NCBI GenBank assembly: GCA_040006755.1
Contig: JBDTWJ010000001.1
Span: forward strand, 1 to 64,000
Length of the DNA: 64,000 bases
From: JAENVT01 sp040006755
GTDB lineage: Bacteria > Actinomycetota > Acidimicrobiia > Acidimicrobiales > Ilumatobacteraceae
Direction: 5' to 3'
Below, piece by piece: positions 17,332-25,708 of this stretch (positions within the stretch are counted from its first letter, which is position 1; every line of letters begins with the position of its first letter). A model generated the notes under the pieces. The model did no database searches. It saw nothing but the letters and a program-made list of their open reading frames with translations, and had not been told where the DNA came from. Made by a program: the position numbers and the translations under genes.

Positions 17332-18234
17332 TTGGTGGACTCGGCAGCCACGTACATTCACAGTGTGCGATGGACCGATTACCCAAGGGTTCGCGCCCTG
17401 CGCGCGAGATCGCGGAAGGCCGATCTGCTCGTTCGAACCGCCGAGGGGTTCCGCAAACACCGCAGCGGCCGCAACGCGGCGCTGATCTCGCACTTCGCCT
17501 TCTTGTCGGTGTTCCCTCTGCTCTTGGTGTTCACCACCGTGTTGGGCTTCGTGCTGCAGAGCCACCCGAAGCTACGTGCTGACATCATCGACTCGGCGTT
17601 GGAGCAACTGCCGTTCGTCGGCCAGCAGATCGCCGACGACCCCTCCAAGCTCAACGGCCATGCGGTGGTGCTCGTCGTCGGCCTGATGGCTGCACTGTGG
17701 GGCGGGATGAAGGCATTCATCGCGGTGCACAATGCTCTCGACGACATCGACGAGCGGCCCCTCGACCATCGCTCCAACCTGGTGATCACCCGTTTGCGTG
17801 CGCTCCTCGGCATGGCCTACATCGGTGGCGCACAAGTTGCAACCGCGATTCTCGCCAGCCTGGCAGGCGTCACCCGCGTGGGGATCATCAGCAGGATCCT
17901 GCTGCTGATCTTCACGGCGGCGATCAACATAGGGGTGCTGACGTTGAGCTATCGGTGGCTTCGCTCGGCGTGGCCATCGTGGCGCAGGGTGTTCCCCGGC
18001 GCGATCGTCGCCGGCGTGTTGTTCGCGATTTTGCAGTTGGTCGGTGTGGCGATCGTGGGTCGGGCGATCGCCAACGCCTCACCCGTCTACGGTACGTTCG
18101 CATCCGTGATCGGATTGCTGTCTTGGCTGAGCCTGCATTCGATCATCGCCCTGGCGGGGGCCGAGCTGAACAGGGCCCTCGTGACCGAGGAGCCGCCACA
18201 GCCGCCCGATTGCGATCAGGCAGACAGCGAGTAG
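17332..18234 (+). CDS. YihY/virulence factor BrkB family membrane protein
   Basis: 300 residues, about six transmembrane helices. The family pattern is visible: AALISHFAFLSVFPLLLVFTTVLGF, a gap-forming helix ALWGGMKAFIAVHNALDDI, FPGAIVAGVLFAILQLVGVAIVGRAI and SPVYGTFASVIGLLSWLSLHSIIALAGAELN. Function of the family is not settled (earlier called RNase BN in error). No ATG is available; TTG 17332 and GTG 17335 are adjacent. The 167 bases before it carry no clear gene. Confidence 0.88.
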   Translation: MVDSAATYIHSVRWTDYPRVRALRARSRKADLLVRTAEGFRKHRSGRNAALISHFAFLSVFPLLLVFTTVLGFVLQSHPKLRADIIDSALEQLPFVGQQIADDPSKLNGHAVVLVVGLMAALWGGMKAFIAVHNALDDIDERPLDHRSNLVITRLRALLGMAYIGGAQVATAILASLAGVTRVGIISRILLLIFTAAINIGVLTLSYRWLRSAWPSWRRVFPGAIVAGVLFAILQLVGVAIVGRAIANASPVYGTFASVIGLLSWLSLHSIIALAGAELNRALVTEEPPQPPDCDQADSE

Positions 18235-18240
18235 GCCTCG

Positions 18241-19290
18241 TCAGACGGGGCCGGGCCCAGGAATCTCACCGGAGCCGCGTTCGATCAACGCCACAGGGAT
18301 CACGTGGGTTCGAGTTGGCGCATTCGAGCCGTCGAGGCGGGCGAACAATGTCGTGGCTGCCTGCCTGCCGATCGCCCAGGGATCTTGCGCAAGCACCGTG
18401 ATGGCCGGTTCCAGCAGGTCGAACAGGGGAACATCGTCGAAGCCGACGACGGCGATGCTTCGATGGAGTTCGAGCTCGCGTAATGCGCGCACGACACCAA
18501 CCGTGATCATGTTCTGTGCCGCGAAGAAGGCCGTCGGGGGGTTGTCGGCGTGCATCAGGCGCAACGTGACCGCATGCGCGTGCTCGCTACTCTCCAGGTC
18601 AAGTTGGACCAATGAATCGTCTCGTGCCACATGAGCCGCGGCGACAGCTGTGCGATACCCCGCGAGCCGCTGTTCTGCAGTGACGATGGTGTGGAGCGCA
18701 CCCAGATACCCGATGCGGCGATGCCCATGAGCAATCAAGTGGGCCACGCCGCGCGCTGTTCCTTGCTCGTTGTCGACCACGACTGCGTCCGCGTCGAGAA
18801 ACGCGGGAGGGCGATCGACGAAGACCATCGACATGCTCATTCGCCGCTGATCGGAAAGATAGCTCTGGTCGTGCCCCGCAGCCTTGATGATGAGACCGTC
18901 GACCCGACGCGTGGTGAAGACACTGACCATTTCGCGTTCACGGAGCGCGTCTTCGTCGATGCTCGAGGCAATCACCACAACATCGCGTTCGAGCGCGGCC
19001 TCTTCGATTGCTCGTTGGATGGCACCATCGAGCGGATTGATGACGTTCGACAGCAGCAACCCGATGGAGCGAGTTCGCCCACCGGAGCGCCGCAGATTGC
19101 TTGCTGCCATGTTGCGGCGATAGTCGAGCCGTTCGATGGCATGGCGAACACGTTCCCCCAGTTCGGGCGACACGCCGGGCTCGCCGTTGACCACCCGCGA
19201 CACCGTTTTCAGGCTGGTTCCGGCGAGAGCGGCGACGTCACGGATGGTCGGATGAGGCAGGCGTGGGTTGCTCGAGGTGCGCTCGGACAT
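18241..19290 (-). CDS. LacI-family transcriptional repressor of the frc operon
   Basis: 349 residues from ATG 19290 (19299 is an alternative). The N-terminal helix-turn-helix reads TIRDVAALAGTSLKTVSRVVNGEPGVS, a textbook LacI domain. The sugar-binding domain follows, with RSIGLLLSNVINPLDG and VVGFDDVPLFDLLEPAITV. Divergent from the fructose-type ABC operon; the 118 bases between them hold palindromes suited to LacI dimers. Expected to repress frcBCA, and probably itself, until a sugar or sugar phosphate binds. Confidence 0.93.
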   Translation of the reverse strand: MSERTSSNPRLPHPTIRDVAALAGTSLKTVSRVVNGEPGVSPELGERVRHAIERLDYRRNMAASNLRRSGGRTRSIGLLLSNVINPLDGAIQRAIEEAALERDVVVIASSIDEDALREREMVSVFTTRRVDGLIIKAAGHDQSYLSDQRRMSMSMVFVDRPPAFLDADAVVVDNEQGTARGVAHLIAHGHRRIGYLGALHTIVTAEQRLAGYRTAVAAAHVARDDSLVQLDLESSEHAHAVTLRLMHADNPPTAFFAAQNMITVGVVRALRELELHRSIAVVGFDDVPLFDLLEPAITVLAQDPWAIGRQAATTLFARLDGSNAPTRTHVIPVALIERGSGEIPGPGPV

Positions 19291-19293
19291 GAA

Positions 19294-19311
19294 TGACAAC
19301 GTTTGCTGTCA
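19294..19311. promoter_or_regulatory. Putative LacI operator O1
   Basis: TGACAACGTT at 19294-19303 is ten bases of the ideal LacI-type palindrome TGACAACGTTGTCA with its central CG; TGTCA at 19307-19311 closes an inverted pair. The same ten bases recur at 19371. It lies directly before the repressor's start codon. Confidence 0.65.
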
Positions 19312-19320
19312 AAACCCGAC

Positions 19321-19346
19321 TTGTCAAGTAAGTCACTACTTGACAA
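19321..19346. promoter_or_regulatory. Perfect 26-bp palindrome overlapping the frc promoter
   Basis: TTGTCAAGTA (19321-19330) and TACTTGACAA (19337-19346) are perfect complements around the six bases AGTCAC. The right arm contains the -35 hexamer of the frcB promoter, so a bound dimer would block polymerase. It may be a second operator type or the site of another regulator. Confidence 0.75.
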
Positions 19347-19369
19347 TGGTCCGTAGACCGCGGTTAACT
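19340..19369 (+). promoter_or_regulatory. Predicted sigma-70 promoter for frcBCA
   Basis: The -35 TTGACA is at 19340-19345 and the -10 TTAACT at 19364-19369, with an 18-base spacer. It lies 40 bases upstream of frcB and is overlapped by the palindrome on its left side and by the operator candidate at 19371 on its right. Confidence 0.65.
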
Positions 19370-19370
19370 C

Positions 19371-19390
19371 TGACAACGTTGACAATGTCA
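19371..19390. promoter_or_regulatory. Putative LacI operator O2
   Basis: TGACAACGTT at 19371-19380 repeats O1 exactly, and TGTCA at 19386-19390 gives an outer inverted pair. Its position right after the -10 box covers the likely transcription start. O1 and O2 are 77 bases apart, about seven helical turns, which would suit a repressor-bridged loop. Confidence 0.65.
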
Positions 19391-19408
19391 CCTCCGAGGG
19401 GGAGAAAA

Positions 19409-20563
19409 ATGAGAGCAAAGTCCAAGCGCCTGCATACCGTCCGATCCATCATCGCCTTAGGTGTCGCCGCATCCTTCGCGGTGGCCGGGTGCGGCAGCGA
19501 CAGCAAGTCGTCGTCGTCCGACACTGCCGCGCCCGGCGCGACTGCTGCACCGGGTGACACTGCCGCTCCCGCGCCGTCGGGTGAGAAGATCGCCGTTTCG
19601 TTGATCACGAAGGACAGCACCAACCCGTTCTTCGTCGCCATGCAAGCCGGGGCCAAGAAGGCCGGCGATGCTGCTGGTGTCGACATCACGATCGCGTCTG
19701 GCAAGGAAGAGGGCGACGACCAGGGGCAGATCGACGCCATTGAGAACGCCATCGCCAGCAAGCAGGCCGGCATCCTCATCACACCGATGTCGACCGGCGT
19801 CAACGATGCCATCCAGAAGGCACGCGACGCCGGCCTGTACGTCATCGCGCTCGACACGCCGACCGATCCGCCCGACGTCGTCGACATCACGTTCGCCACC
19901 GACAATCGCGAGGCGGGCAAGCTCATCGGCCAGTACGCCGCTGCCAAGCTCGACGGCAAGAAGGCCGTCATCGCGCTGCTCGACATCTTCGACGACAAGA
20001 TCGTGTCCGTCGACTACAACCGCGATCAAGGCTTCCTCGAAGGCATGGGCATCGATGTTGCCGATCCAGTGAAGAACGGCGACGAAGCCAAGTCCGGTAA
20101 GTACACCGGCGGCAAGGGTGGAGACTACGAGATCGTCGGCAACGAAGCTACGGGTGCCAACGAAGAGGGTGGCCAGAAGGGCATGGAGAACCTGCTGGCG
20201 ATCAATCCCGACATCAATGTCATCTACACCATCAACGAGCCCACCGCAGCGGGCGCCTTCGCGGCGTTGACGGCTGCCGGCAAGACGACCGCCGACTTCA
20301 TCCTCGTATCGGTCGACGGCGGCAAGGCCGGCGTGCAAGATGTCGCCGACGGAAACATCGCCGCCACTTCGCAGCAGTACCCGTTGAAGATGGCCGACCT
20401 CGGCGTGCAGGCAATCGTCGATTTCGTCAAGAACGGTACGAAGCCGGCGGTCAGCCCTGGTCTCGACTTCTTCAACACCGGCGTCACCTTGATTGCCAAG
20501 GAGCCCGTGACCGGCGTCGACAGCAAGGACCCGCAGTTCGGTCTCGACAACGCCTGGGGCTGA
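19409..20563 (+). CDS. frcB: Sugar ABC transporter substrate-binding lipoprotein (FrcB-like)
   Basis: 384 residues. The signal peptide ends in the lipobox AVAGC (Cys28), followed by a Ser/Ala/Pro-rich linker, so it is tethered to the outer face of the membrane. The periplasmic-binding-protein fold (family 4) starts at EKIAVSLITKDSTNPFFVAM. The segment ALLDIFDDKIVSVDYNRDQGFLEGMGI resembles fructose-binding FrcB proteins. ATG 19409 was chosen for the GGGGGAG ribosome site and the signal peptide. Genes for the permease and ATPase follow. Confidence 0.9.
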   Translation: MRAKSKRLHTVRSIIALGVAASFAVAGCGSDSKSSSSDTAAPGATAAPGDTAAPAPSGEKIAVSLITKDSTNPFFVAMQAGAKKAGDAAGVDITIASGKEEGDDQGQIDAIENAIASKQAGILITPMSTGVNDAIQKARDAGLYVIALDTPTDPPDVVDITFATDNREAGKLIGQYAAAKLDGKKAVIALLDIFDDKIVSVDYNRDQGFLEGMGIDVADPVKNGDEAKSGKYTGGKGGDYEIVGNEATGANEEGGQKGMENLLAINPDINVIYTINEPTAAGAFAALTAAGKTTADFILVSVDGGKAGVQDVADGNIAATSQQYPLKMADLGVQAIVDFVKNGTKPAVSPGLDFFNTGVTLIAKEPVTGVDSKDPQFGLDNAWG

Positions 20564-20597
20564 TCCGCGACGTCGTCATCGACAACTGTGATGTGAC

Positions 20598-20634
20598 AGC
20601 GGTAGGGCAGCACTCTTGTAGCGGCCCTACCGCT
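20598..20634 (+). terminator. Strong hairpin between frcB and frcC
   Basis: AGCGGTAGGGC (20598-20608) pairs perfectly with 20624-20634, an 11-bp stem with a 15-base loop, followed by GTTCTAGTTT. It is the best hairpin I found in the window. In ABC operons such a structure after the binding-protein gene commonly protects or partly terminates the message so that more binding protein than permease is made. Confidence 0.8.
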
Positions 20635-20677
20635 GTTCTAGTTTGGTGAAAGCCGACAACCCTGAAAGGTGGGCTTC

Positions 20678-21703
20678 GTGAGTGATGCCATCGCGGGCTA
20701 CGACGCAGCGGAGGAGTTCCTCGACCGGCAATCCACGATCAAGCGTGTACAAGCGATCCTGCACACCTACCCGTGGTTGAGCCCGGCCATCGTCCTGGCG
20801 ATCACCGTCGTCATCTTCCGGTTGCTGTCTTCAAATTTCGCGACGCCAACTGATCTCGGTGTCATCGCCCAGCAGACGGCGGTCGTCGGCACGTTGGCCA
20901 TCGGCCAGACGCTGATCATCCTCACGGCAGGCATCGACCTGTCGTGTGGCGCAATCATGGTCTTCTCGTCGATGGTCATGGCGAAGCTTGCTTTCGATCA
21001 GGGCGTGCCGGGCCTCGCGGCGCTGATTATCGGCATCGTCGTCGGTGGCTTGGCTGGGGCGTTCAACGGCCTGCTGATCACGCGGATCAAGCTGCCTCCG
21101 TTCATCGTCACGCTGGGCTCGTTCGGTATTTTCACATCGCTCACCCTGCTGTACGCCACCGGTCGCACCGTGCGCAACACCGAGCTAGCCACCGAGTTGA
21201 AGTGGCTCGGACGATCGATCCAACTCGGTAGCTTCCGGGTCACGACGGGTGTGATCTTGATGCTCGCGCTGTATGCGGTGTTCGCGTATGTGCTGCGTTA
21301 CACCGCGTGGGGTACGCACGTCTACGCGGTCGGCGACGACCCCGACGCTGCCCGTCTCGCTGGTATTCAGATCAACCGCGTCATCCTCAGCGTCTACATC
21401 GTTGCGGGCTTGATCTTCGCGATTGCCGGATGGGTGCTGATCGGGCGAGTAAATGCGGCAAGCCCCAACTCGGGAGTCGATTCCAACCTCGACTCGATCA
21501 CAGCGGTCGTGATCGGCGGCACCAGCCTCTTCGGTGGACGCGGACGAGTGATCGGGTCATTGATCGGTGCCCTCATCGTCACCTCGGTCGACCACGGCTT
21601 GTCGGTCGCTCGCCTCGATCAGAACTTCAAGCAGCTCGCGATCGGTGCCCTCATCATCGTCGCCGTCACTGCGGACCAATGGATTCGTCGGGCCAGGGCA
21701 TGA
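20678..21703 (+). CDS. frcC: Sugar ABC transporter permease (FrcC-like)
   Basis: 341 residues of the RbsC/FrcC permease family, with about eight to ten helices. Hallmarks are LAIGQTLIILTAGIDLSCGAIMV, the cytoplasmic EAA-like loop YAVGDDPDAARLAGIQ, and ITAVVIGGTSLFGGRGRVIGSLIGALIV. GTG 20678 is preferred over GTG 20669 because a GAAAGGTGG ribosome site lies just upstream of it. The stop overlaps the ATPase start (ATGA). Confidence 0.93.
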   Translation: MSDAIAGYDAAEEFLDRQSTIKRVQAILHTYPWLSPAIVLAITVVIFRLLSSNFATPTDLGVIAQQTAVVGTLAIGQTLIILTAGIDLSCGAIMVFSSMVMAKLAFDQGVPGLAALIIGIVVGGLAGAFNGLLITRIKLPPFIVTLGSFGIFTSLTLLYATGRTVRNTELATELKWLGRSIQLGSFRVTTGVILMLALYAVFAYVLRYTAWGTHVYAVGDDPDAARLAGIQINRVILSVYIVAGLIFAIAGWVLIGRVNAASPNSGVDSNLDSITAVVIGGTSLFGGRGRVIGSLIGALIVTSVDHGLSVARLDQNFKQLAIGALIIVAVTADQWIRRARA

Positions 21704-22521
21704 CAGAAACGACCACCACAGCCACGACAACGATCGTGCCCATCCTCGAGAGCGAAGGATTGGTCAAGACCTACGGGCGCGTGGTCGCTCTCGACGGTGT
21801 CGACTTCGCGTTGTACCCCGGCGAGGTGCTCGCCGTGATCGGCGACAACGGCGCCGGAAAGTCGACGCTCATCAAATGCCTCTCTGGTGCCGAGCTACCC
21901 AACGAGGGAGTGATGCGGCTCGACGGCGACGTCATCCAGTTTCGCAAGCCCATCGACGCTCGCAATGCCGGGATCGAGACCGTGTACCAGACGCTGGCCG
22001 TCGCGCCCGCGCTCGACATCGCCACCAACCTCTTCCTCGGGCGCGAGATTCGCAAGCCCGGCCCACTCGGCTCGGTCATGCGAATGCTGGAGGGCAGCGG
22101 CATGCGAAAGCGGGCCAAGGATCAGATGATGGCGTTGGGCATCGGCACCTTGCAGAACATGGGCCAGGCCGTCGAGACGCTTTCCGGCGGCCAGCGACAG
22201 GCGGTCGCGGTCGCCCGGGCGGCCGCGTTCGGCAGCAGGGTGATCATCCTCGACGAGCCGACCGCCGCCCTCGGCGTGCGCGAGTCGGCTCAGGTGCTCA
22301 AGCTCATCATGCACCTCCGCGAACGTGGCCTGCCGGTCATCCTGATCTCGCACAACATGCCGCAAGTGTTCGAGGTCGCGGACCGCATTCACGTGCAGCG
22401 ACTTGGTCGGCGCGCAGCCGTCATCACGCCGCAGAGCGTCAGCATCACCGATGTGGTTGCCATCATGACCGGCGCACTGAAGGTCGATGTGGAGGACCAG
22501 ACCCTCGGGCCGGTTCGCTGA
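21700..22521 (+). CDS. frcA: Sugar ABC transporter ATPase (FrcA-like)
   Basis: 273 residues, a single ABC domain as in FrcA rather than the double domain of RbsA. Walker A GDNGAGKST at 48-56, signature LSGGQ at 161-165, Walker B VIILDEP at 181-187, and the switch histidine in ILISHNMPQVFEVADRIHV. The N-terminus carries a Thr-rich lead of about 12 residues. Convergent with the kinase gene that follows. Confidence 0.93.
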   Translation: MTETTTTATTTIVPILESEGLVKTYGRVVALDGVDFALYPGEVLAVIGDNGAGKSTLIKCLSGAELPNEGVMRLDGDVIQFRKPIDARNAGIETVYQTLAVAPALDIATNLFLGREIRKPGPLGSVMRMLEGSGMRKRAKDQMMALGIGTLQNMGQAVETLSGGQRQAVAVARAAAFGSRVIILDEPTAALGVRESAQVLKLIMHLRERGLPVILISHNMPQVFEVADRIHVQRLGRRAAVITPQSVSITDVVAIMTGALKVDVEDQTLGPVR

Positions 22522-22534
22522 CCTGGCGAGTCGC

Positions 22535-23170
22535 TCACGGTACGTGCACGACGACATCCGCCCGACTGCGACTGGCGGCGACGACTTTGGCATTCGCCTC
22601 GTCCGATCGCATCACCCACTCTTCGGCTTCATCCGGCGATTTCCCGAAGTCGATGTGGCGGGCGATCAGACGCGGCACGCGTACCGCATCGTCGACATCG
22701 ACGAACCACACCTCGTCGAGCAGCGGTCGCACCGCATTCCATGGCGATTGATCCAGCAACAGATAGTTACCCTCGGTGATCACCAGGTTCGCGTCGGGAG
22801 GGATCTCGATCGCATCGTGTACCGGCGCGCTGGCGGCACGGTCGTAGCGCGGCGCAGTGACGATCTCGCCCGAACAGGCGCGCACCCGTTCGAGAAGCGC
22901 CACATATCCATCGACATCGAACGTGTCGGGCGCTCCCTTTCGATCACGCCTGCCGAGCCGCACGAGATCCTCGTTGAGCAGATGAAACCCGTCCATCGGA
23001 ACGATGACACTGCACGTGATGCTGGATGTGATCGCAGCCGACAACGTCGACTTGCCGGCACCCGGACAGCCGGCAATGCCGATCAGCACCCGCCCGCGGT
23101 GCGACAACTCCGCAGCACGTTCGATCACTCGTGGAACATCCAGTTTGATCACGAACGCGCTGGGCTCCAT
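22535..23170 (-). CDS. frcK: P-loop sugar kinase of the uridine-kinase fold (FrcK-like)
   Basis: 211 residues. The P-loop GCPGAGKST is at 34-42; PMDGFHLLNEDL and GNYLLLDQSPWNAV match the uridine kinase / FrcK family. In Sinorhizobium frcBCAK operons the equivalent gene accompanies a fructose ABC importer. Here it is on the opposite strand, downstream of a PfkB kinase gene with which it overlaps by 22 bases. A longer upstream frame is a shadow of that gene; the start is set at the ATG before EPSAFVIKL. Confidence 0.85.
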   Translation of the reverse strand: MEPSAFVIKLDVPRVIERAAELSHRGRVLIGIAGCPGAGKSTLSAAITSSITCSVIVPMDGFHLLNEDLVRLGRRDRKGAPDTFDVDGYVALLERVRACSGEIVTAPRYDRAASAPVHDAIEIPPDANLVITEGNYLLLDQSPWNAVRPLLDEVWFVDVDDAVRVPRLIARHIDFGKSPDEAEEWVMRSDEANAKVVAASRSRADVVVHVP

Positions 23171-24066
23171 TTGTGACCGAGCTCGGCACGTCGTGGCGGT
23201 TGAGCGCCGACTCGCGTGCAGCTGACTGCGGCCACTTCGACTGCTGCGCACACGGCCGCGGACACCGCATCGCGATCGTGCAGATCCCTTCGACCGAGTT
23301 CCGCCTGATCCCACCATGCCGCAAAGGCACCCCCGAAAGCATCTCCCGCACCGATGGTGTCGACGACCTCGACGGTTGGCACGGGAATGTCGATCTGGTC
23401 TGTCGGCCAATGCACGTGCACGCTGCACCCACCATCGGTGTGCAGTACCAGGCTCGCCCCGTCCTCGAGCAACATCCGGACACCGGACGAATGATCGTCG
23501 GGTGCGATGAAGTCGAGATCGTCGGTACTGACCTTCACGACATCGGCCCGACGCAACATCCGCTCGAGACGGGCCATGTAGCCGACCCGGTCGGACGTGA
23601 CGCGCGGTCGGCAGTTGGGATCGAGCAGCACGAGCACACTGTCGCCGATCCCCCCGACGACCGCCTCGAGCGTCGAAGCCATCGGTTGCAGCACGATGCC
23701 GAGTGTGCCGACATGAAGGATCGTGACGTTCTCGGGCAGCGGGAGCGGGTGGAGGTTCGGCGCCGCGGTCTCCGACAAGTAGAAGCGGTAGCTGGCGGCA
23801 CCGTGCTCGTCGAGCTCGGCCGATGCCAACGTCGTGGGAAGTTCGGTGAATTGAACCAACGAGTCGTCGACTTGGTCGTCGAGCAGCCGAGCATGCAGCA
23901 GCGTTCCGAATCGATCACGCGACAGAGCGCCCAGGAAGGCGACCTCGCTGCCCAATCGACCGATGGCCCGCGCCGCGTTGAACGGGCCGCCACCGAGTTT
24001 GGCGGCGACGGAGCCATCCGGATCGATGACCAGATCAACCAAGGCCTCTCCGCCGACGACGATCAT
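23149..24066 (-). CDS. PfkB-family carbohydrate kinase (probable fructokinase)
   Basis: 305 residues. N-terminal signature GGGPFNAARAIGRLG (24-38) and C-terminal signature DTIGAGDAFGGAFA, with the catalytic base D242. It probably phosphorylates the imported fructose. It begins at ATG 24066, and its 3' end overlaps frcK, so the two kinases form a leftward operon facing frcBCA. Whether the LacI repressor also controls them cannot be seen: I found no TGACAACGTT copy before it. Confidence 0.88.
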   Translation of the reverse strand: MIVVGGEALVDLVIDPDGSVAAKLGGGPFNAARAIGRLGSEVAFLGALSRDRFGTLLHARLLDDQVDDSLVQFTELPTTLASAELDEHGAASYRFYLSETAAPNLHPLPLPENVTILHVGTLGIVLQPMASTLEAVVGGIGDSVLVLLDPNCRPRVTSDRVGYMARLERMLRRADVVKVSTDDLDFIAPDDHSSGVRMLLEDGASLVLHTDGGCSVHVHWPTDQIDIPVPTVEVVDTIGAGDAFGGAFAAWWDQAELGRRDLHDRDAVSAAVCAAVEVAAVSCTRVGAQPPRRAELGHKWSPARS

Positions 24067-24140
24067 CGTTCGGCTTCAGGAGAGGTCGCTGCACCCATGG
24101 GACGGACGCTATCCCCCGCTGATCCCAGTGATCGACGTCC

Positions 24141-24184
24141 GCGATGAGAGATGAGCCGGTCTGGGCGGCTCATCGCTCATCGCG
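24141..24184. repeat. Palindromic repeat unit, type 1, intergenic
   Basis: Arms GATGAGAGATGAGCC and GGCTCATCGCTCATC with a short loop. It is the same type-1 unit as at 123-167 and again the first of a tandem pair. It lies between the PfkB kinase start and the histidine kinase stop. Confidence 0.88.
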
Positions 24185-24202
24185 TTTGCGACCACGTCGA
24201 GC

Positions 24203-24246
24203 GCGATGAGAGGTGTGCGGTCTCCGGCGGCTCATCGCTCATCGCG
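24203..24246. repeat. Palindromic repeat unit, type 2, intergenic
   Basis: Left arm GCGATGAGAGGTGTGCGG, right arm CGGCTCATCGCTCATCGC. Partner of the unit at 24141, with starts 62 bases apart; the type-1 then type-2 order is the same as at 123-239. Together they fill most of the 190-base gap between two genes. Confidence 0.88.
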
Positions 24247-24256
24247 TCGGGGTGGG

Positions 24257-25708
24257 TCAGACGCTGCTGGCAGGGGGTGGCAACGGCATCGCCGGCGACG
24301 GCGCCGGAGAGGGCGTCGATGTCGGGGGGCTGGGCGTGTTGGGAAGGGTTGGAAGCGTGAAGCCGACGGTACTTCCGCCACCCTGGCGGGCTACGGCGAA
24401 AACGGTGCCCCCGTGCGATTCGACGATGTCGCGCACGATCGCAAGCCCAAGGCCCGAGCCAGGCTGGCTGCGCGACGCCAACGACCGGTAGAAACGATCG
24501 AAGATGTGTGGCAGGTCGTCTGTCGGGATGCCAGGTCCGCGATCGCTGACGGCCACGCGGCCATCGTTGACCTCGACTTCGATCACGCCCGACGAGCCAG
24601 GATTTACCGTGCTGAACTTCGCGGCATTGTCCATGAGGTTCAGCACGGCGCGGTCGATTGCCGCGGGCCGGCACGACACCATCGACGCGTCGCCGACGAC
24701 GGTCACCTCGCGACCGGTTCGGCGGCGCACACGTGCCGCGGCCTGCTCGGTGAGTGCTGACAGATCGCAGTCCTGCGCCGGCTCGTCGTCGCGCCGATCG
24801 GTTGCCAGCTCGACAAGCTCGTTGACGAGCGCTGTGAGTTCTCTTGTCTCACTGTCGAGGTCGTCGACCAACTGTTGACGAGCCTCTGGCGCGAGGTTCT
24901 CCAACCGTCGGAGCACGGCGACGTTGGTGCGCAAGCTGGTGAGAGGTGTGCGCAGCTCGTGACCGGCGTTCTGCACGAGTTGGTGCTGTTGATCCCGGCT
25001 GTGTGCCAGTGCACCGAGCATGCCGTTGAACGCCACACCGAGTCGAGCCGTCTCGTCGGAACCGCTCTCCGGCACCTCGAGATCGAGCCGACCGGTGATC
25101 GCCACGTCGTCCGCGGCCTGCGTCAGTCGTACCAAGCGGCGCGTGACCTGCCGGCCGATCAGCCATCCGGCGATCGCCGCGCTGGCGATCACCAGCCCGA
25201 CCGACAGCCACGTGCGTGTACGAATGACAGCGAGCGCGCGCTGCGTCTCGCGTGCGGAGCGCGCGATCTGCACGGCACCAATGCCTTGGACGGGAACTGT
25301 CAGCATGCGATACGCCTCGCCGTCGATGGTGACATCGCGGGGATTACCGGTTCCGATGAACGAGCCGCTCGCGGTGGCGAGGTCGGCGGCATCGATCGGC
25401 AGCGCGCCGGACAAAGGTGATCGCACGATGGTGCCCGTGGGGTCGATGACCTGCGCGAGCACAGCATCGAAGAGGCGCCGGGGGCCGTCGCCTTCGTCGC
25501 CCCCGCGACTGGGGCCGGGGCCGGGGAAGCCGTCACCTCGCAACGAGCGCAACAGTTGCGAGGGGTTCTCGGCCGCGTCCTGCAACGATCGGTCGATCAC
25601 CGCATTCAGCTCGGTGCGGGTGCTGATATAGGACGAATAGCCAACGGCTGCCGTGGCGCAAGTGGCCAACAGCATCAACGCAAAAATGATCTTGAGGCGC
25701 AGGCTCAC
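24257..25708 (-). CDS. Sensor histidine kinase (MprB-like)
   Basis: 483 residues. Two transmembrane helices (about 6-27 and 168-186) bracket an extracytoplasmic sensor domain, followed by a HAMP region. The phosphoacceptor is H250 in QNAGHELRTPLTSLRTN. The N box RAVLNLMDNAAKFS and G box VSDRGPGIPTDDLPHIFDRFYR form the ATP site. The C-terminal tail is Pro/Ser/Thr-rich. GTG 25708 overlaps the response-regulator stop by four bases. The periplasmic domain has a Gly/Pro-rich loop (DGFPGPGPSRGGDEGDG). Confidence 0.92.
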   Translation of the reverse strand: MSLRLKIIFALMLLATCATAAVGYSSYISTRTELNAVIDRSLQDAAENPSQLLRSLRGDGFPGPGPSRGGDEGDGPRRLFDAVLAQVIDPTGTIVRSPLSGALPIDAADLATASGSFIGTGNPRDVTIDGEAYRMLTVPVQGIGAVQIARSARETQRALAVIRTRTWLSVGLVIASAAIAGWLIGRQVTRRLVRLTQAADDVAITGRLDLEVPESGSDETARLGVAFNGMLGALAHSRDQQHQLVQNAGHELRTPLTSLRTNVAVLRRLENLAPEARQQLVDDLDSETRELTALVNELVELATDRRDDEPAQDCDLSALTEQAAARVRRRTGREVTVVGDASMVSCRPAAIDRAVLNLMDNAAKFSTVNPGSSGVIEVEVNDGRVAVSDRGPGIPTDDLPHIFDRFYRSLASRSQPGSGLGLAIVRDIVESHGGTVFAVARQGGGSTVGFTLPTLPNTPSPPTSTPSPAPSPAMPLPPPASSV

